From positions 85,272-149,271 of the forward strand of contig NZ_AJKI01000007.1 in NCBI RefSeq assembly GCF_000259075.1: 64,000 nt of DNA, written 5' to 3'. Source of the stretch: Marinilabilia salmonicolor JCM 21150. GTDB lineage: Bacteria > Bacteroidota > Bacteroidia > Bacteroidales > Marinilabiliaceae. Shown here one piece after another: positions 36,263 through 44,640 of this stretch (its first letter is position 1; each line of letters starts with the position of its first letter). A program made the translations under genes and the position numbers. The notes beneath the pieces were generated by a model. That model did not search any database and was not told the DNA's origin. It saw only the letters and a list, made by a program, of their open reading frames with translations.

Positions 36263-36356
36263 AAATGGGCTCTTTAATATTTAAAAGGTAATATCTTTTT
36301 GATACTCCCAAAAATAATGTATTAATTTAAGAGCCAAATAAAAAACACCTGATAAT

Positions 36357-36875
36357 ATGCTTGAATTAATCCAAAAGAGACGTAGTTGCAGAAACTTTAC
36401 GGATAAAAAACCTACCCATGACCAGATCGACCAGTTGCTAAAGTCGGCTCTTTGGTCACCAACCTCTAAAAATAACCGCCCATGGGAATTTGTAGTCGCT
36501 GAGAAAACTGAAACCCTCGAAGCCCTTTCGCAATGCAAACCTCATGGTGCAGCTTTTCTGTCCGGTGCTCCTTTGGGAATTGTTGTTTTGGCGGATCCGG
36601 CAAAAAGTGATGTATGGGTGGAAGATTGTTCCATTGCCGCCATTATGATGCAAATGACCGCCGAATCGATGGGGTTAGGTTCTACGTGGATCCAGATTCG
36701 TTTAAGACTGGATGAAGAGGGGAATATGGCAGGAGATAATGTGAAAAAGATTATTAATGCTCCGGATGAGATGGAGGTTCTTGGCATTATGGCTTTTGGG
36801 TATAAAGCCAAAGAGCGCGAACCCTATACCGAAAACATTTTACTCTGGGACCGGATTCATTATGAAAAATTCTAG
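36357..36875 (+). CDS. Nitroreductase family protein
   Basis: 172-residue FMN-dependent oxidoreductase of the small nitroreductase family. N-terminal RRSCRNFTDKKPTHDQI with FMN phosphate-binding Arg/Ser, then WSPTSKNNRPWEFVV, and MQMTAESMGLGSTWIQIRL and LGIMAFGYKAKEREPY. Substrate unknown. Stands alone between two minus-strand genes. Confidence 0.92.
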   Translation: MLELIQKRRSCRNFTDKKPTHDQIDQLLKSALWSPTSKNNRPWEFVVAEKTETLEALSQCKPHGAAFLSGAPLGIVVLADPAKSDVWVEDCSIAAIMMQMTAESMGLGSTWIQIRLRLDEEGNMAGDNVKKIINAPDEMEVLGIMAFGYKAKEREPYTENILLWDRIHYEKF

Positions 36876-36928
36876 GTTAATTTTTCCATCAGTATAAAAT
36901 TAATGTAAGTTATTGGTCTGATAGCCTG

Positions 36929-36995
36929 CCCCGATTTATCGGGGGAGCTCGCAATTCTTTTATACATGCACCTTCCCCGACACATCGGGGAAGGT
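36929..36995. repeat. Two neighbouring CCCCGA/TCGGGG palindromes
   Basis: First: CCCCGAT-TT-ATCGGGG (36929-36944). Second: ACCTTCCCCGA-CACA-TCGGGGAAGGT (36970-36995, 11-bp stem). The shared core suggests a REP-type repeat pair. They could also help terminate the nitroreductase transcript, but no T run follows. Confidence 0.55.
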
Positions 36996-37059
36996 ACTGA
37001 CATGTTTCTTTGTAAACAAAACGGCATAGCCAAAGGAGGAATCAAAGTTCCTTGCTCGT

Positions 37060-37704
37060 TTAATCAAATAAGCCGGACTCCATTAAGCCCGAAATAAATA
37101 CTTTTGTATCATCTGAAACCTTGATAGGAATGTTTTTTTGAGTTTTTCCCAGACTAAAACTTCCTGTTTCCGCACCAAACTCATAGTTGAGTTTGGACGA
37201 TATTTCAGCATTCAGATCTTCGTCAGCAAGAATCTGATTAAAGATATATAAAACGGTTAGCCGATGGGTATCCAACCCTATATCACTACCGCTGGAGAGA
37301 TTCAAAATCTCATCTTTGGGCACTTCAAATGCAGGGGTTTCAAGTTGAACAGGTGCTTCTGTAATGTTATTCAGTACAATGTTCTGTACCATTCCTGAGA
37401 ATTTGGCATCTGATGCATTTTCCTGCGTATTGTTAGCCGTATAATGAGCCTTCACCTTCACAGAATAATTTGATGCATTACTAAAAACCGCCTGATTATT
37501 TTCGTAAAGCTCCTGAAAAGTTTTTCCACTGAGACTGCCTTCCGGGAATACGAGCTCTGTACTAACGCTGTCGTATGAAAAATCAACGTTGTACAAAGCA
37601 ACAGTCTTCTGAACATCCGAGACAGCCTCTTCTGCTTGTTCGCAACTGTTCAGCAGTAAAAAAGCGATCGAAAAAAGAAAAATGGTCTTAAAAATTAACT
37701 TCAT
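37060..37704 (-). CDS. Lipoprotein of unknown function
   Basis: 214 residues from the ATG at 37704; an upstream in-frame ATG (37737) would put 11 polar residues before the signal peptide and is disfavoured. Lipobox LNSC with lipidated Cys21. The mature chain has no recognised domain. Strand-rich segments ALYNVDFSYDS, SNYSVKVKAHYTA, APVQLETPAFEVP and a LNYEFGAETGSFSLG stretch suggest a beta-fold. Probably exported. The stop codon overlaps a short imperfect repeat (37041-37062). Confidence 0.7.
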   Translation of the reverse strand: MKLIFKTIFLFSIAFLLLNSCEQAEEAVSDVQKTVALYNVDFSYDSVSTELVFPEGSLSGKTFQELYENNQAVFSNASNYSVKVKAHYTANNTQENASDAKFSGMVQNIVLNNITEAPVQLETPAFEVPKDEILNLSSGSDIGLDTHRLTVLYIFNQILADEDLNAEISSKLNYEFGAETGSFSLGKTQKNIPIKVSDDTKVFISGLMESGLFD

Positions 37705-37975
37705 TACTTTGTTTTTTTTTAGATTTTGTGGCGACAAAGATGAAAAAAAATTGAAACTTTATACAATGCCTAATTCAGATGAGAAGGCCAATGAAAAAAT
37801 GAACATATGCTTTTATGATGGGTTTTAAACTAAAGACTCAGATAATAATCCAAGAAACCTATTACATCAGACCTAATATACTTATATAGCGCCCAACATA
37901 TAAGGTCTGATTTATCAAATAATCAGGCCAGACCAAATCATTAATATTTTCATAATCAAAACAAAATTTATTGTT

Positions 37976-40900
37976 ATGAACCTAAAACAACTGTTCCTTT
38001 CATTAATGATGCTGCTTTTTATGCCTGCATTTTTGGCGGCTGAAGATGCACGGCTGATGCGTTTCCCCGGCATTAGCAACGATAAAATTGTTTTCACCTA
38101 TGCAGGAGACCTTTATACGGTCCCCATTAAGGGTGGGACGGCCCGAAAAATCACTTCTCACAACGGGATGGAGATGTTTGCCCGGTTTTCTCCCGACGGA
38201 TCGAAAATTGCCTTTACCGGGCAATACGACGGAAACACCGAAGTTTTTGTGATTCCTGCCGAAGGAGGAGTGCCTGAACGTTTGACTTACACGGCGACAT
38301 TGAGTCGTGATGATGTTGCTGATCGAATGGGGCCCAATAATATAGTAATGGCCTGGACTCCTGACAGCAAATACATTGTGTTCCGCACCAGAAAAAATAC
38401 TTTTAACTCATTCAAAGGCCAGCTCTATAAAGTATCTGTTGATGGAGGCATGCCGGAACCGCTTCCCTTTCCTGAAGGTGGGTTTTCATCTTTCAATCCC
38501 GATGGAAGCAAGCTGGCATACAACCGGATTTTTCGGGAGTTTAGAACCTGGAAGTATTATCAGGGAGGTATGGCTGATGAAGTTTGGATTCATGACTTTG
38601 GCACTCATGAAACCAAAGCCATTACTAATAATAATGCACAAGACCTATTCCCCATGTGGATTGGAGAGGAAGTGTATTTCCTTTCTGATCGGGACAGGAC
38701 CATGAATCTGTTTGTTTATCATACGCAATCAGAAGAGGTAGAAAAACTTACTGATTTTACTGATTTTGATATTAAGTTTCCTTCCTACAACGGGAACACC
38801 ATTATCTTTGAAAAAGGCGGTCAACTCTATACTTATGACACCCAAACCAAAGCTGTGAGCAGTATTCCTGTCATCATTAATAATGACATGAATGAGTCCC
38901 GGGATGAATTGAAGGATGTTTCCGGTGCCATTGCATCGGCAAGTCTTTCTCCCGCAGGGGAGAGAATTCTTTTTTCGGCCAGAGGAGATCTTTTTTCTGT
39001 ACCTGCAGAAAATGGCATCACTTACAATCATACGCAGACATCCGGGGTTCACGACCGTGATGCCGAATATTCTCCTGATGGTAAGTGGATGGCATGGCTT
39101 TCTGACCAAAGCGGAGAGTATGAGATATGGATAAAACCGGCAAATGGTGAAGGAGAAGCACGCCAGCTCACTTCAGAAGCAGATACCTATAAATTTAATA
39201 TTAAATGGAGTCCGGATAGCCGGTTTATTGCCTGGAATGATCAAAACTATCGGTTAATGCTTACCAACGTGGCTTCCGGTAATACAAGCACCATTGCAGA
39301 GAGTAACTATTCGAGATTGAGTGATTTCACCTGGAGCCCCGACAGCAAATGGATCGCTTTCACCGATGGCCTGCCCAATCAGATGGATGTTATCAAACTG
39401 GCCAATATAGAGACAAAAGTTATTGAAAAGATCACAGAAAAGTGGTATGACTCAGGATATCCTGCTTTTTCGGCCGACGGGAAATATCTTTTGTTCACCT
39501 CTCAACGGGATTTTAGTCCCGTTTACAGCCGCACGGAATGGAATCATGCCTACATCAATACATACAGGGTTTATATGACCATGCTGAGCAAAGAAACCCC
39601 CTCTCCTTTTGCTCCCGAGAATCAGGATGTGAAAGCTGTTGTGAAAGAAACAGATGAAAAGGCAACAGGTGAAACTGAGAATGACATCGGTGTTGACATT
39701 GATTTTGAAGGGATTAAAAACAGAGTTGTGGCCTTACCCATTGATGCTGCCAATTATTACAACATCAATTGCGTAGATGGGAAAGTCTATTACATTCGTC
39801 GCTATCAGAATAAAGAAGAGGGAGCAGGATTGTTTGTTTTTGACCTCGACAAGGAAAAGGAAACACTTTTAGGAGATTATAATTATACGCTCTCCGCCAA
39901 TAATAAAAAGATGCTTGTGGGGAAAAACAATACCTGGGATGTAATTGAATTACCCACTGCATCTGTCAACATCGAAGAAGCCGTTGACTTGTCGAACATG
40001 AAAATGCACATTAATTTCAAAGAAGAATGGCAACAGATCTTTGATGAAGCATGGCGTCAGATGCGTGATTTCTTTTATGTGGAAAACATGCACGGACGTG
40101 ACTGGAAAAGCATTTATGAAAAATACAATGCGCTGGTTCCATATGTCAATCATCGAAATGATCTCAATTACATCATTGGAGAAATGATCGGAGAGTTAAA
40201 TGCCGGTCATGCTTACGTAAATACAAGCGATAAAACCCAACCAAAACGTATTCAAACAGGATTGCTGGGAGCCACAATCGAAGCTCATGAATCAGGATAT
40301 TTCAGGATTACCGAGATTCTGGATGGTGCTCCCTGGAGTGAAAAAATGAATTCTCCATTGCAAATGCCCGGAGTTGATGTGAATGAAGGTAATTACATAA
40401 TTGCAATAGACAGAAATTCAACCAAAGATGTTGACAATATCTATGAACTTCTGATTGGTAAAGCAGGGCAAACTGTTGAATTGCTGATAAATGTGAAGGC
40501 GGAAAAAGCTGGAGCACGAAAAGTCCTTGTGAAGCCCATCAGCGATGAGAGTGAATTAAATTATTTTAAATGGGTAAATGAGAATATCCAAAAAGTAGAA
40601 AAGGCAACCGATGGGAAAATCGGGTACATCCACATTCCGGATATGGGACCTAATGGGCTGAATAAATTTGTTCGCTTTTTTTATCCTCAACTCGACAAAC
40701 AAGGCCTGATAATCGATGACCGCGGAAACGGAGGAGGCAATGTTTCTCCAATGATTCTGGAACGTCTTGCCAGGGAAGCCTACCGAGCAAATATGCGACG
40801 TAATTCCACAGCAGTAACGCCCATCCCCGCACAAACACTGGTTGGTCCTAAAGTGGCACTGATAGATAAATATTCAGCTTCAGATGGAGATTTGTTTGCC

Positions 40901-41212
40901 CATGGCTTCAAAGCATTAGGAATTGGTAAAACCATTGGGACCAGAACCTGGGGTGGCATCGTTGGAATTACTGGTTCATTGCCCTTTGTGGATGGTACCG
41001 ACCTTCGGATTCCTCAGTTTACCTCCATTTCAATGGGTGGAAAGTGGATGATAGAAGGAGTTGGTGTTGAACCTGATATTATTGTTGAAAACGATCCGTG
41101 GAAAGAATTTAATGGTGAGGACGAGCAGTTAAACAAAGCCATTGAAGTAATTATGGAGGAATTAAAAGACCGAAAACCACTACCGGAAATTCCCGAAGCA
41201 CCGGTGAAGTAA
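37976..41212 (+). CDS. Tricorn-like secreted S41 peptidase
   Basis: 1078 residues, usual tricorn size. Signal peptide 1-22, then a TolB/WD40-like N-terminal propeller with repeated FSPDGSKIAF / WSPDSKWIAF motifs (about 30-580), tricorn C1 with NAGHAYV (His), PDZ (about 770-840), and the S41 catalytic part with GNGGGN and nucleophile Ser in SASDGDLF. The following TRTWGGIVG region holds the accessory Glu. Degrades peptides, here probably in the periplasm; archaeal tricorn is cytosolic. Separate unit, ended by a strong terminator. Confidence 0.93.
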   Translation: MNLKQLFLSLMMLLFMPAFLAAEDARLMRFPGISNDKIVFTYAGDLYTVPIKGGTARKITSHNGMEMFARFSPDGSKIAFTGQYDGNTEVFVIPAEGGVPERLTYTATLSRDDVADRMGPNNIVMAWTPDSKYIVFRTRKNTFNSFKGQLYKVSVDGGMPEPLPFPEGGFSSFNPDGSKLAYNRIFREFRTWKYYQGGMADEVWIHDFGTHETKAITNNNAQDLFPMWIGEEVYFLSDRDRTMNLFVYHTQSEEVEKLTDFTDFDIKFPSYNGNTIIFEKGGQLYTYDTQTKAVSSIPVIINNDMNESRDELKDVSGAIASASLSPAGERILFSARGDLFSVPAENGITYNHTQTSGVHDRDAEYSPDGKWMAWLSDQSGEYEIWIKPANGEGEARQLTSEADTYKFNIKWSPDSRFIAWNDQNYRLMLTNVASGNTSTIAESNYSRLSDFTWSPDSKWIAFTDGLPNQMDVIKLANIETKVIEKITEKWYDSGYPAFSADGKYLLFTSQRDFSPVYSRTEWNHAYINTYRVYMTMLSKETPSPFAPENQDVKAVVKETDEKATGETENDIGVDIDFEGIKNRVVALPIDAANYYNINCVDGKVYYIRRYQNKEEGAGLFVFDLDKEKETLLGDYNYTLSANNKKMLVGKNNTWDVIELPTASVNIEEAVDLSNMKMHINFKEEWQQIFDEAWRQMRDFFYVENMHGRDWKSIYEKYNALVPYVNHRNDLNYIIGEMIGELNAGHAYVNTSDKTQPKRIQTGLLGATIEAHESGYFRITEILDGAPWSEKMNSPLQMPGVDVNEGNYIIAIDRNSTKDVDNIYELLIGKAGQTVELLINVKAEKAGARKVLVKPISDESELNYFKWVNENIQKVEKATDGKIGYIHIPDMGPNGLNKFVRFFYPQLDKQGLIIDDRGNGGGNVSPMILERLAREAYRANMRRNSTAVTPIPAQTLVGPKVALIDKYSASDGDLFAHGFKALGIGKTIGTRTWGGIVGITGSLPFVDGTDLRIPQFTSISMGGKWMIEGVGVEPDIIVENDPWKEFNGEDEQLNKAIEVIMEELKDRKPLPEIPEAPVK

Positions 41213-41220
41213 TCTAATCA

Positions 41221-41252
41221 GGAGGGAGTGTTAAGAAACTCCCTCCTTTTTT
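41221..41252 (+). terminator. Terminator of the tricorn-like gene
   Basis: 9-bp stem GGAGGGAGT / ACTCCCTCC (41221-41246) followed by six T. Confidence 0.9.
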
Positions 41253-41361
41253 CTAAGAAAATACGAAAAAAATTTCCGCACTTAATCTTTTGTAAATCTT
41301 AAAATTGCCCATTATTCGGCAGTTTGGGTCCAATAAATAACCACATTTTTTACTGTAACAA

Positions 41362-41394
41362 TTTGCACAGGAAACAATATTTTGCCTATATTTG
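41362..41394 (+). promoter_or_regulatory. Promoter of tRNA-Arg
   Basis: TTTG (41362-41365), 21 nt, TATATTTG (41387-41394). Near-consensus; about 30 nt before the tRNA. Confidence 0.65.
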
Positions 41395-41432
41395 CACCGC
41401 GTTTGAGAGAAACACCTACTCAAAACAGCAAC

Positions 41433-41506
41433 GATTCCGTAGCTTAATTGGATAGAGCACCTGGTTACGGCCCAGGAGGTTGGGGGTTCGAGTCCCTTCG
41501 GGATCA
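41433..41506 (+). tRNA. tRNA-Arg (anticodon ACG)
   Basis: 74-nt cloverleaf. Acceptor GATTCCG/CGGGATC, anticodon stem CCTGG/CCAGG with loop TTACGGC, T loop TTCGAGT. A34 is expected to be edited to inosine and read CGN codons. Confidence 0.96.
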
Positions 41507-41514
41507 CAGAGTAA

Positions 41515-41546
41515 AGCCGAAATTCTGAAAAGAATTTCGGCTTTTT
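41515..41546 (+). terminator. Terminator of tRNA-Arg
   Basis: 12-bp stem AGCCGAAATTCT (41515-41526) / AGAATTTCGGCT (41531-41542), followed by T. Confidence 0.9.
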
Positions 41547-41721
41547 CATTTATAATGACCGGTTCCGGACTTCTAAACCCAAATTCAGACACCCTTCAAA
41601 AAAATATGATTTTTATCAGGACATGGGTTTTTCAAATAAAAAAATAATACGAAAAACAGCTGATTTAAAGGCATTAAAAAAACAACAGGCTCCTTCCATG
41701 TTTTATACATCAGATTTTTTA

Positions 41722-41752
41722 TTGACAAATAAAATCTTTTGTATTACTTTAG
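41722..41752 (+). promoter_or_regulatory. Promoter of the LysR regulator gene
   Basis: TTGAC at 41722-41726 and TACTTTAG at 41745-41752 (one mismatch to TAnnTTTG). Predicted start near 41757, upstream of the leader hairpin. Confidence 0.5.
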
Positions 41753-41774
41753 CATTGGGTTAGGGTTAAGGTTT

Positions 41775-41811
41775 GAAAGGTCTGTCGGAATGCCGGCGGG
41801 CCTTTCTCTTT
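41775..41811 (+). promoter_or_regulatory. Leader hairpin with T run ahead of the LysR gene (attenuator or small-RNA terminator)
   Basis: 14 consecutive base pairs (some G-T) between GAAAGGTCTGTCGG (41775-41788) and CCGGCGGGCCTTTC (41793-41806), loop AATG, then TCTTTTT. It has intrinsic-terminator form but lies between the predicted promoter and the ATG at 41877. It would either stop most transcripts as a short RNA of about 55 nt or act as an attenuator. Confidence 0.65.
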
Positions 41812-41876
41812 TTCCAGATCATTATGGATCGGTCTTATTATCCCCCCCCCTCTCAATATTATTTAAAAATCTATCA

Positions 41877-42764
41877 ATGGATTTCCGAGACCAGGTTTTT
41901 ATATCAGTAGCCGAACACCTTAGTTTCTCCAAAGCAGCAGGAGACCTTAACATCAGTCAACCGGCAGTTACCAGGCACATTCAGGAATTGGAAGAACGTT
42001 ACCACATTAATTTATTTGAACGGAAAGGCAACAAAATATATCTTACAAAAGCCGGTGAAAAAGTATATAATTCCTTTAAACAAATTGCTGCTCAATACAG
42101 GGAACTTGATTTTGAAATTGGCCAGATGCAGAACAGCATCAAGGGAGAATTTAATATAGGTGCAAGCTCCACCATATCCCAGTATGTTATTCCTCGGATT
42201 ATAGCATCTTTTCATAAAAGGTATCCTAAAATTCAGATTTTCCTGAGAAATGGCAATTCTTTTGAAATGGAAAACGCATTACAGGAAAACCAAATTGATA
42301 TGGCTTTGGTTGAAAATTGTTCTTCACAACCGGGCATCCGTTACAAAAATTTCATGGATGATGAATTGATTGTTGTTACCGGAGCCAACAGCGTATATGC
42401 AAAACGTGAAGAGCTTAGAAAAGATGAATTGGTGCAAATCCCCATTGTATTGCGTGAACAAGGGTCAGGAACACTTGAAGTTATTAAGGAAGCTCTGACA
42501 CGACAAAAAATAGAATTTGAGCGATTGAATACTTTTATCCATCTCGGAAGTACTGAATCTATTAAAAATTTTCTCTCCGTTTTTGATGGTCTGGCCATCG
42601 TATCTGAAAAAACCGTAAGTACCGAGTTGTATCTCAAAACCCTCGTGAAATTAAAGGTATCGAACTTCACCATCCCCAGAAAATTCAGGATGGCGTTTCG
42701 GTTTGGTCACAAGAGTAAACAGGTGGAACTCTTCGAAAACTTTCTAAGCAACTATAACTTTTAG
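41877..42764 (+). CDS. LysR-family regulator, CysL/YeiE-like
   Basis: 295 residues from the ATG at 41877; the frame is open upstream to 41739 but that part overlaps the leader hairpin. N-terminal helix-turn-helix (about 1-60: LSFSKAAGDLNISQPAVTRH) and a substrate-binding domain (about 88-295; GEFNIGASSTISQYVIPRII). Like YeiE/CysL it precedes a PSE-family exporter gene. Sulfite or a related sulfur compound as the effector is inferred from the context only. A dyad between this gene and the next could be its operator. Confidence 0.88.
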   Translation: MDFRDQVFISVAEHLSFSKAAGDLNISQPAVTRHIQELEERYHINLFERKGNKIYLTKAGEKVYNSFKQIAAQYRELDFEIGQMQNSIKGEFNIGASSTISQYVIPRIIASFHKRYPKIQIFLRNGNSFEMENALQENQIDMALVENCSSQPGIRYKNFMDDELIVVTGANSVYAKREELRKDELVQIPIVLREQGSGTLEVIKEALTRQKIEFERLNTFIHLGSTESIKNFLSVFDGLAIVSEKTVSTELYLKTLVKLKVSNFTIPRKFRMAFRFGHKSKQVELFENFLSNYNF

Positions 42765-42781
42765 TTATCGACAATAGATAA
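42754..42781 (+). promoter_or_regulatory. Two overlapping dyads, candidate LysR operator
   Basis: ATAACT-TTT-AGTTAT (42754-42768, across the stop codon) and TTATC-N7-GATAA (42765-42781). They end 6 nt upstream of the -33 TTTG of the exporter promoter, the usual position for a LysR-type activator site. Confidence 0.5.
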
Positions 42782-42787
42782 TTAGCA

Positions 42788-42819
42788 TTTGCTCAAGCTA
42801 TAGTGGACGCCTATTTTTG
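42788..42819 (+). promoter_or_regulatory. Promoter of the sulfur-exporter genes
   Basis: TTTG (42788-42791), 20 nt, TATTTTTG (42812-42819): perfect match to the Bacteroidota pattern. Start near 42826 leaves only about 11 nt before the ATG at 42837. Confidence 0.7.
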
Positions 42820-42836
42820 TAATCAAAAATATAGGT

Positions 42837-43796
42837 ATGCACATCGCAAAAGCAATTACTGAATCTGATTTCATCAAAGTAAAAGAGCAGATCTCTGCTA
42901 AACTTTACCCGGCAATAATAGGTCTTTGCCTTCTTCCGTTTGTTTCCCCTGCCATTGCCTTGTCGATTGGCATCATCCTTTCTTTAACAGGATTCAAGCA
43001 TCAAAAGAGCAGCAAATACACATCTTTGATTCTCCAGACCTCCATTGTTTTATTAGGTTTTGGAATGAATCTGGAGGAAGTAATTGCGGTATCAAAAAGT
43101 GGTTTTTCAATAACCCTGATATCTGTTACTGCAGTAATGATTCTTGGGATTATTCTGGGAAAACTTTTTAATGCAGAAAAAAACATTGCTCTTTTAATTG
43201 CTACAGGTACTGCAATTTGCGGTGGTAGTGCCATTGCAGCAGTTGCTCCCATTTTGAAAAGTAAAGATCATCAGAATTCTTTTGCTCTGATTGTCGTTTT
43301 TGTGCTAAACGCTGCGGCATTGTTGATATTTCCGTTTATCGGTCATCAGTTGCATTTAAGCCAGGAAGTTTTCGGTAATTGGGCAGCCATTGCCATACAC
43401 GACACCAGTTCTGTGGTAGGTGCAGGAGCTCTTTATGGGCAGGAAGCATTACATATTGCCACCACGGTGAAACTCATCAGGGCATTATGGATTATCCCCC
43501 TCTCCCTGGTAATGGTTTTGCTTATTAAAAGCAGTGATAAACAATCTATTCGGTTTCCATGGTTCATACTATTCTTTGTTATAACTATTGTATTTGCCAA
43601 TATATTCCCTCAATTGCAAAACAGTTACGCTCATTTTAGCTGGCTTGGACAAAGAGGTCTGGTGGTGGCTCTTTTTCTGATCGGATCAAATATAACATTT
43701 GCCCAAATCAGGAAATCAGGATTAAAAAGTTTTGCACTGGGAATATCACTATGGTTGATCACTGCCGTGGGTTCATTAATCATTTTAATGCGATAA
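42837..43796 (+). CDS. PSE-family (YeiH/UPF0324) putative sulfate/sulfite exporter
   Basis: 319-residue membrane protein with about 9-10 helices. Family motifs: IVLLGFGMNLEEVI, TGTAICGGSAIAAVAPILK, and WAAIAIHDTSSVVGAGALYG. Members of this family are named 'putative sulfate exporter' and have been linked to sulfonate or sulfite metabolism; the true substrate is open. Downstream of the LysR gene and 4 bases upstream of a TSUP exporter, an arrangement that supports a sulfur-compound efflux role. Confidence 0.88.
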   Translation: MHIAKAITESDFIKVKEQISAKLYPAIIGLCLLPFVSPAIALSIGIILSLTGFKHQKSSKYTSLILQTSIVLLGFGMNLEEVIAVSKSGFSITLISVTAVMILGIILGKLFNAEKNIALLIATGTAICGGSAIAAVAPILKSKDHQNSFALIVVFVLNAAALLIFPFIGHQLHLSQEVFGNWAAIAIHDTSSVVGAGALYGQEALHIATTVKLIRALWIIPLSLVMVLLIKSSDKQSIRFPWFILFFVITIVFANIFPQLQNSYAHFSWLGQRGLVVALFLIGSNITFAQIRKSGLKSFALGISLWLITAVGSLIILMR

Positions 43797-43800
43797 AATT

Positions 43801-44523
43801 ATGCCTGACATCTGGGTTTTTCTGGTTATTATTTTTTCAAGTCTTATCAAAGGAATTACAGGGTTCGGATTTGCATTGTTCTCATTTCCCTTGTTGTTGA
43901 TCTGGTATTCCCCAAAGGAGATAATACCGGTTTTGATGATATGCAATCTTATTGCCTCCATCTTGATTGTCGTTCAAAAGAAAGAGCACAAACTGTTGGA
44001 CAAGAATGCTTATTTTCTGATTGAAGCAGGAGGATTATTTACCATTGCCGGCGTAATAGCCCTCAGTGCTTCCACCGGACATTTGCTGGTGAAATTATCC
44101 GGACTGTTTTTCATTGCGCTGACCATATACTCAAAGTTTTCAAGGAGAAAGAACTCCCCCCTGCCCTCGAGGCATTACCTCTTTGCTGGCGCATTTATCG
44201 GATTTTTAACCGGAGCTGTATCAGTAAGCGGTCCTCCTCTGGCACTCTTCCTGAACCGGGCAAAAGTAAGTAACCGAAAATTCAGGGAAATTTTTGCGGC
44301 TTTTAGTGTGGTAACCGCTGTTATTGCTATTGCCGGGTATTACCAGACAGGAATGATCTCAACAGAAACCTTAAAAATTTCCTTGTTGTTTACTCCGATA
44401 TTGCTTACTGGCACCATTGTGGGAAAGAAATTGAACACCAAAATGTCTGTGAGCAGTTTCCAAAGAACCAATATTGTGCTTACACTGATAGCGAGTCTTT
44501 TGCTGATAGTAAACCCCGGATAA
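43801..44523 (+). CDS. TSUP (TauE/SafE) family sulfite/sulfonate exporter
   Basis: 240 residues, about eight helices in two repeats. Motifs IKGITGFGFALFSFPLL in the first half and GFLTGAVSVSGPPLALFLN in the second are typical of TauE/SafE exporters. Starts 4 bases after the PSE gene, so translated in the same operon. Two unrelated families for similar substrates side by side is unusual. Substrate inferred from family and context. Confidence 0.9.
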   Translation: MPDIWVFLVIIFSSLIKGITGFGFALFSFPLLLIWYSPKEIIPVLMICNLIASILIVVQKKEHKLLDKNAYFLIEAGGLFTIAGVIALSASTGHLLVKLSGLFFIALTIYSKFSRRKNSPLPSRHYLFAGAFIGFLTGAVSVSGPPLALFLNRAKVSNRKFREIFAAFSVVTAVIAIAGYYQTGMISTETLKISLLFTPILLTGTIVGKKLNTKMSVSSFQRTNIVLTLIASLLLIVNPG

Positions 44524-44595
44524 ACTAAATCTCAGACATTGCCTTACTTTTTTACCTGATTAAACAAACAATTTCCACAGACTCCTCGTTTTTAT

Positions 44596-44603
44596 TATTT
44601 TTG
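44596..44603 (+). promoter_or_regulatory. -7 box of the C69 dipeptidase promoter
   Basis: TATTTTTG; start near 44610. Confidence 0.4.
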
Positions 44604-44640
44604 TAATCCCTGCCTGAAAACCGTAAAAAAACATATTTAT

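Noticed and set aside
41739..41876. Longer LysR protein with 46 extra residues
   Set aside because: The extension runs through the leader hairpin and lies ahead of a normal LysR N terminus.
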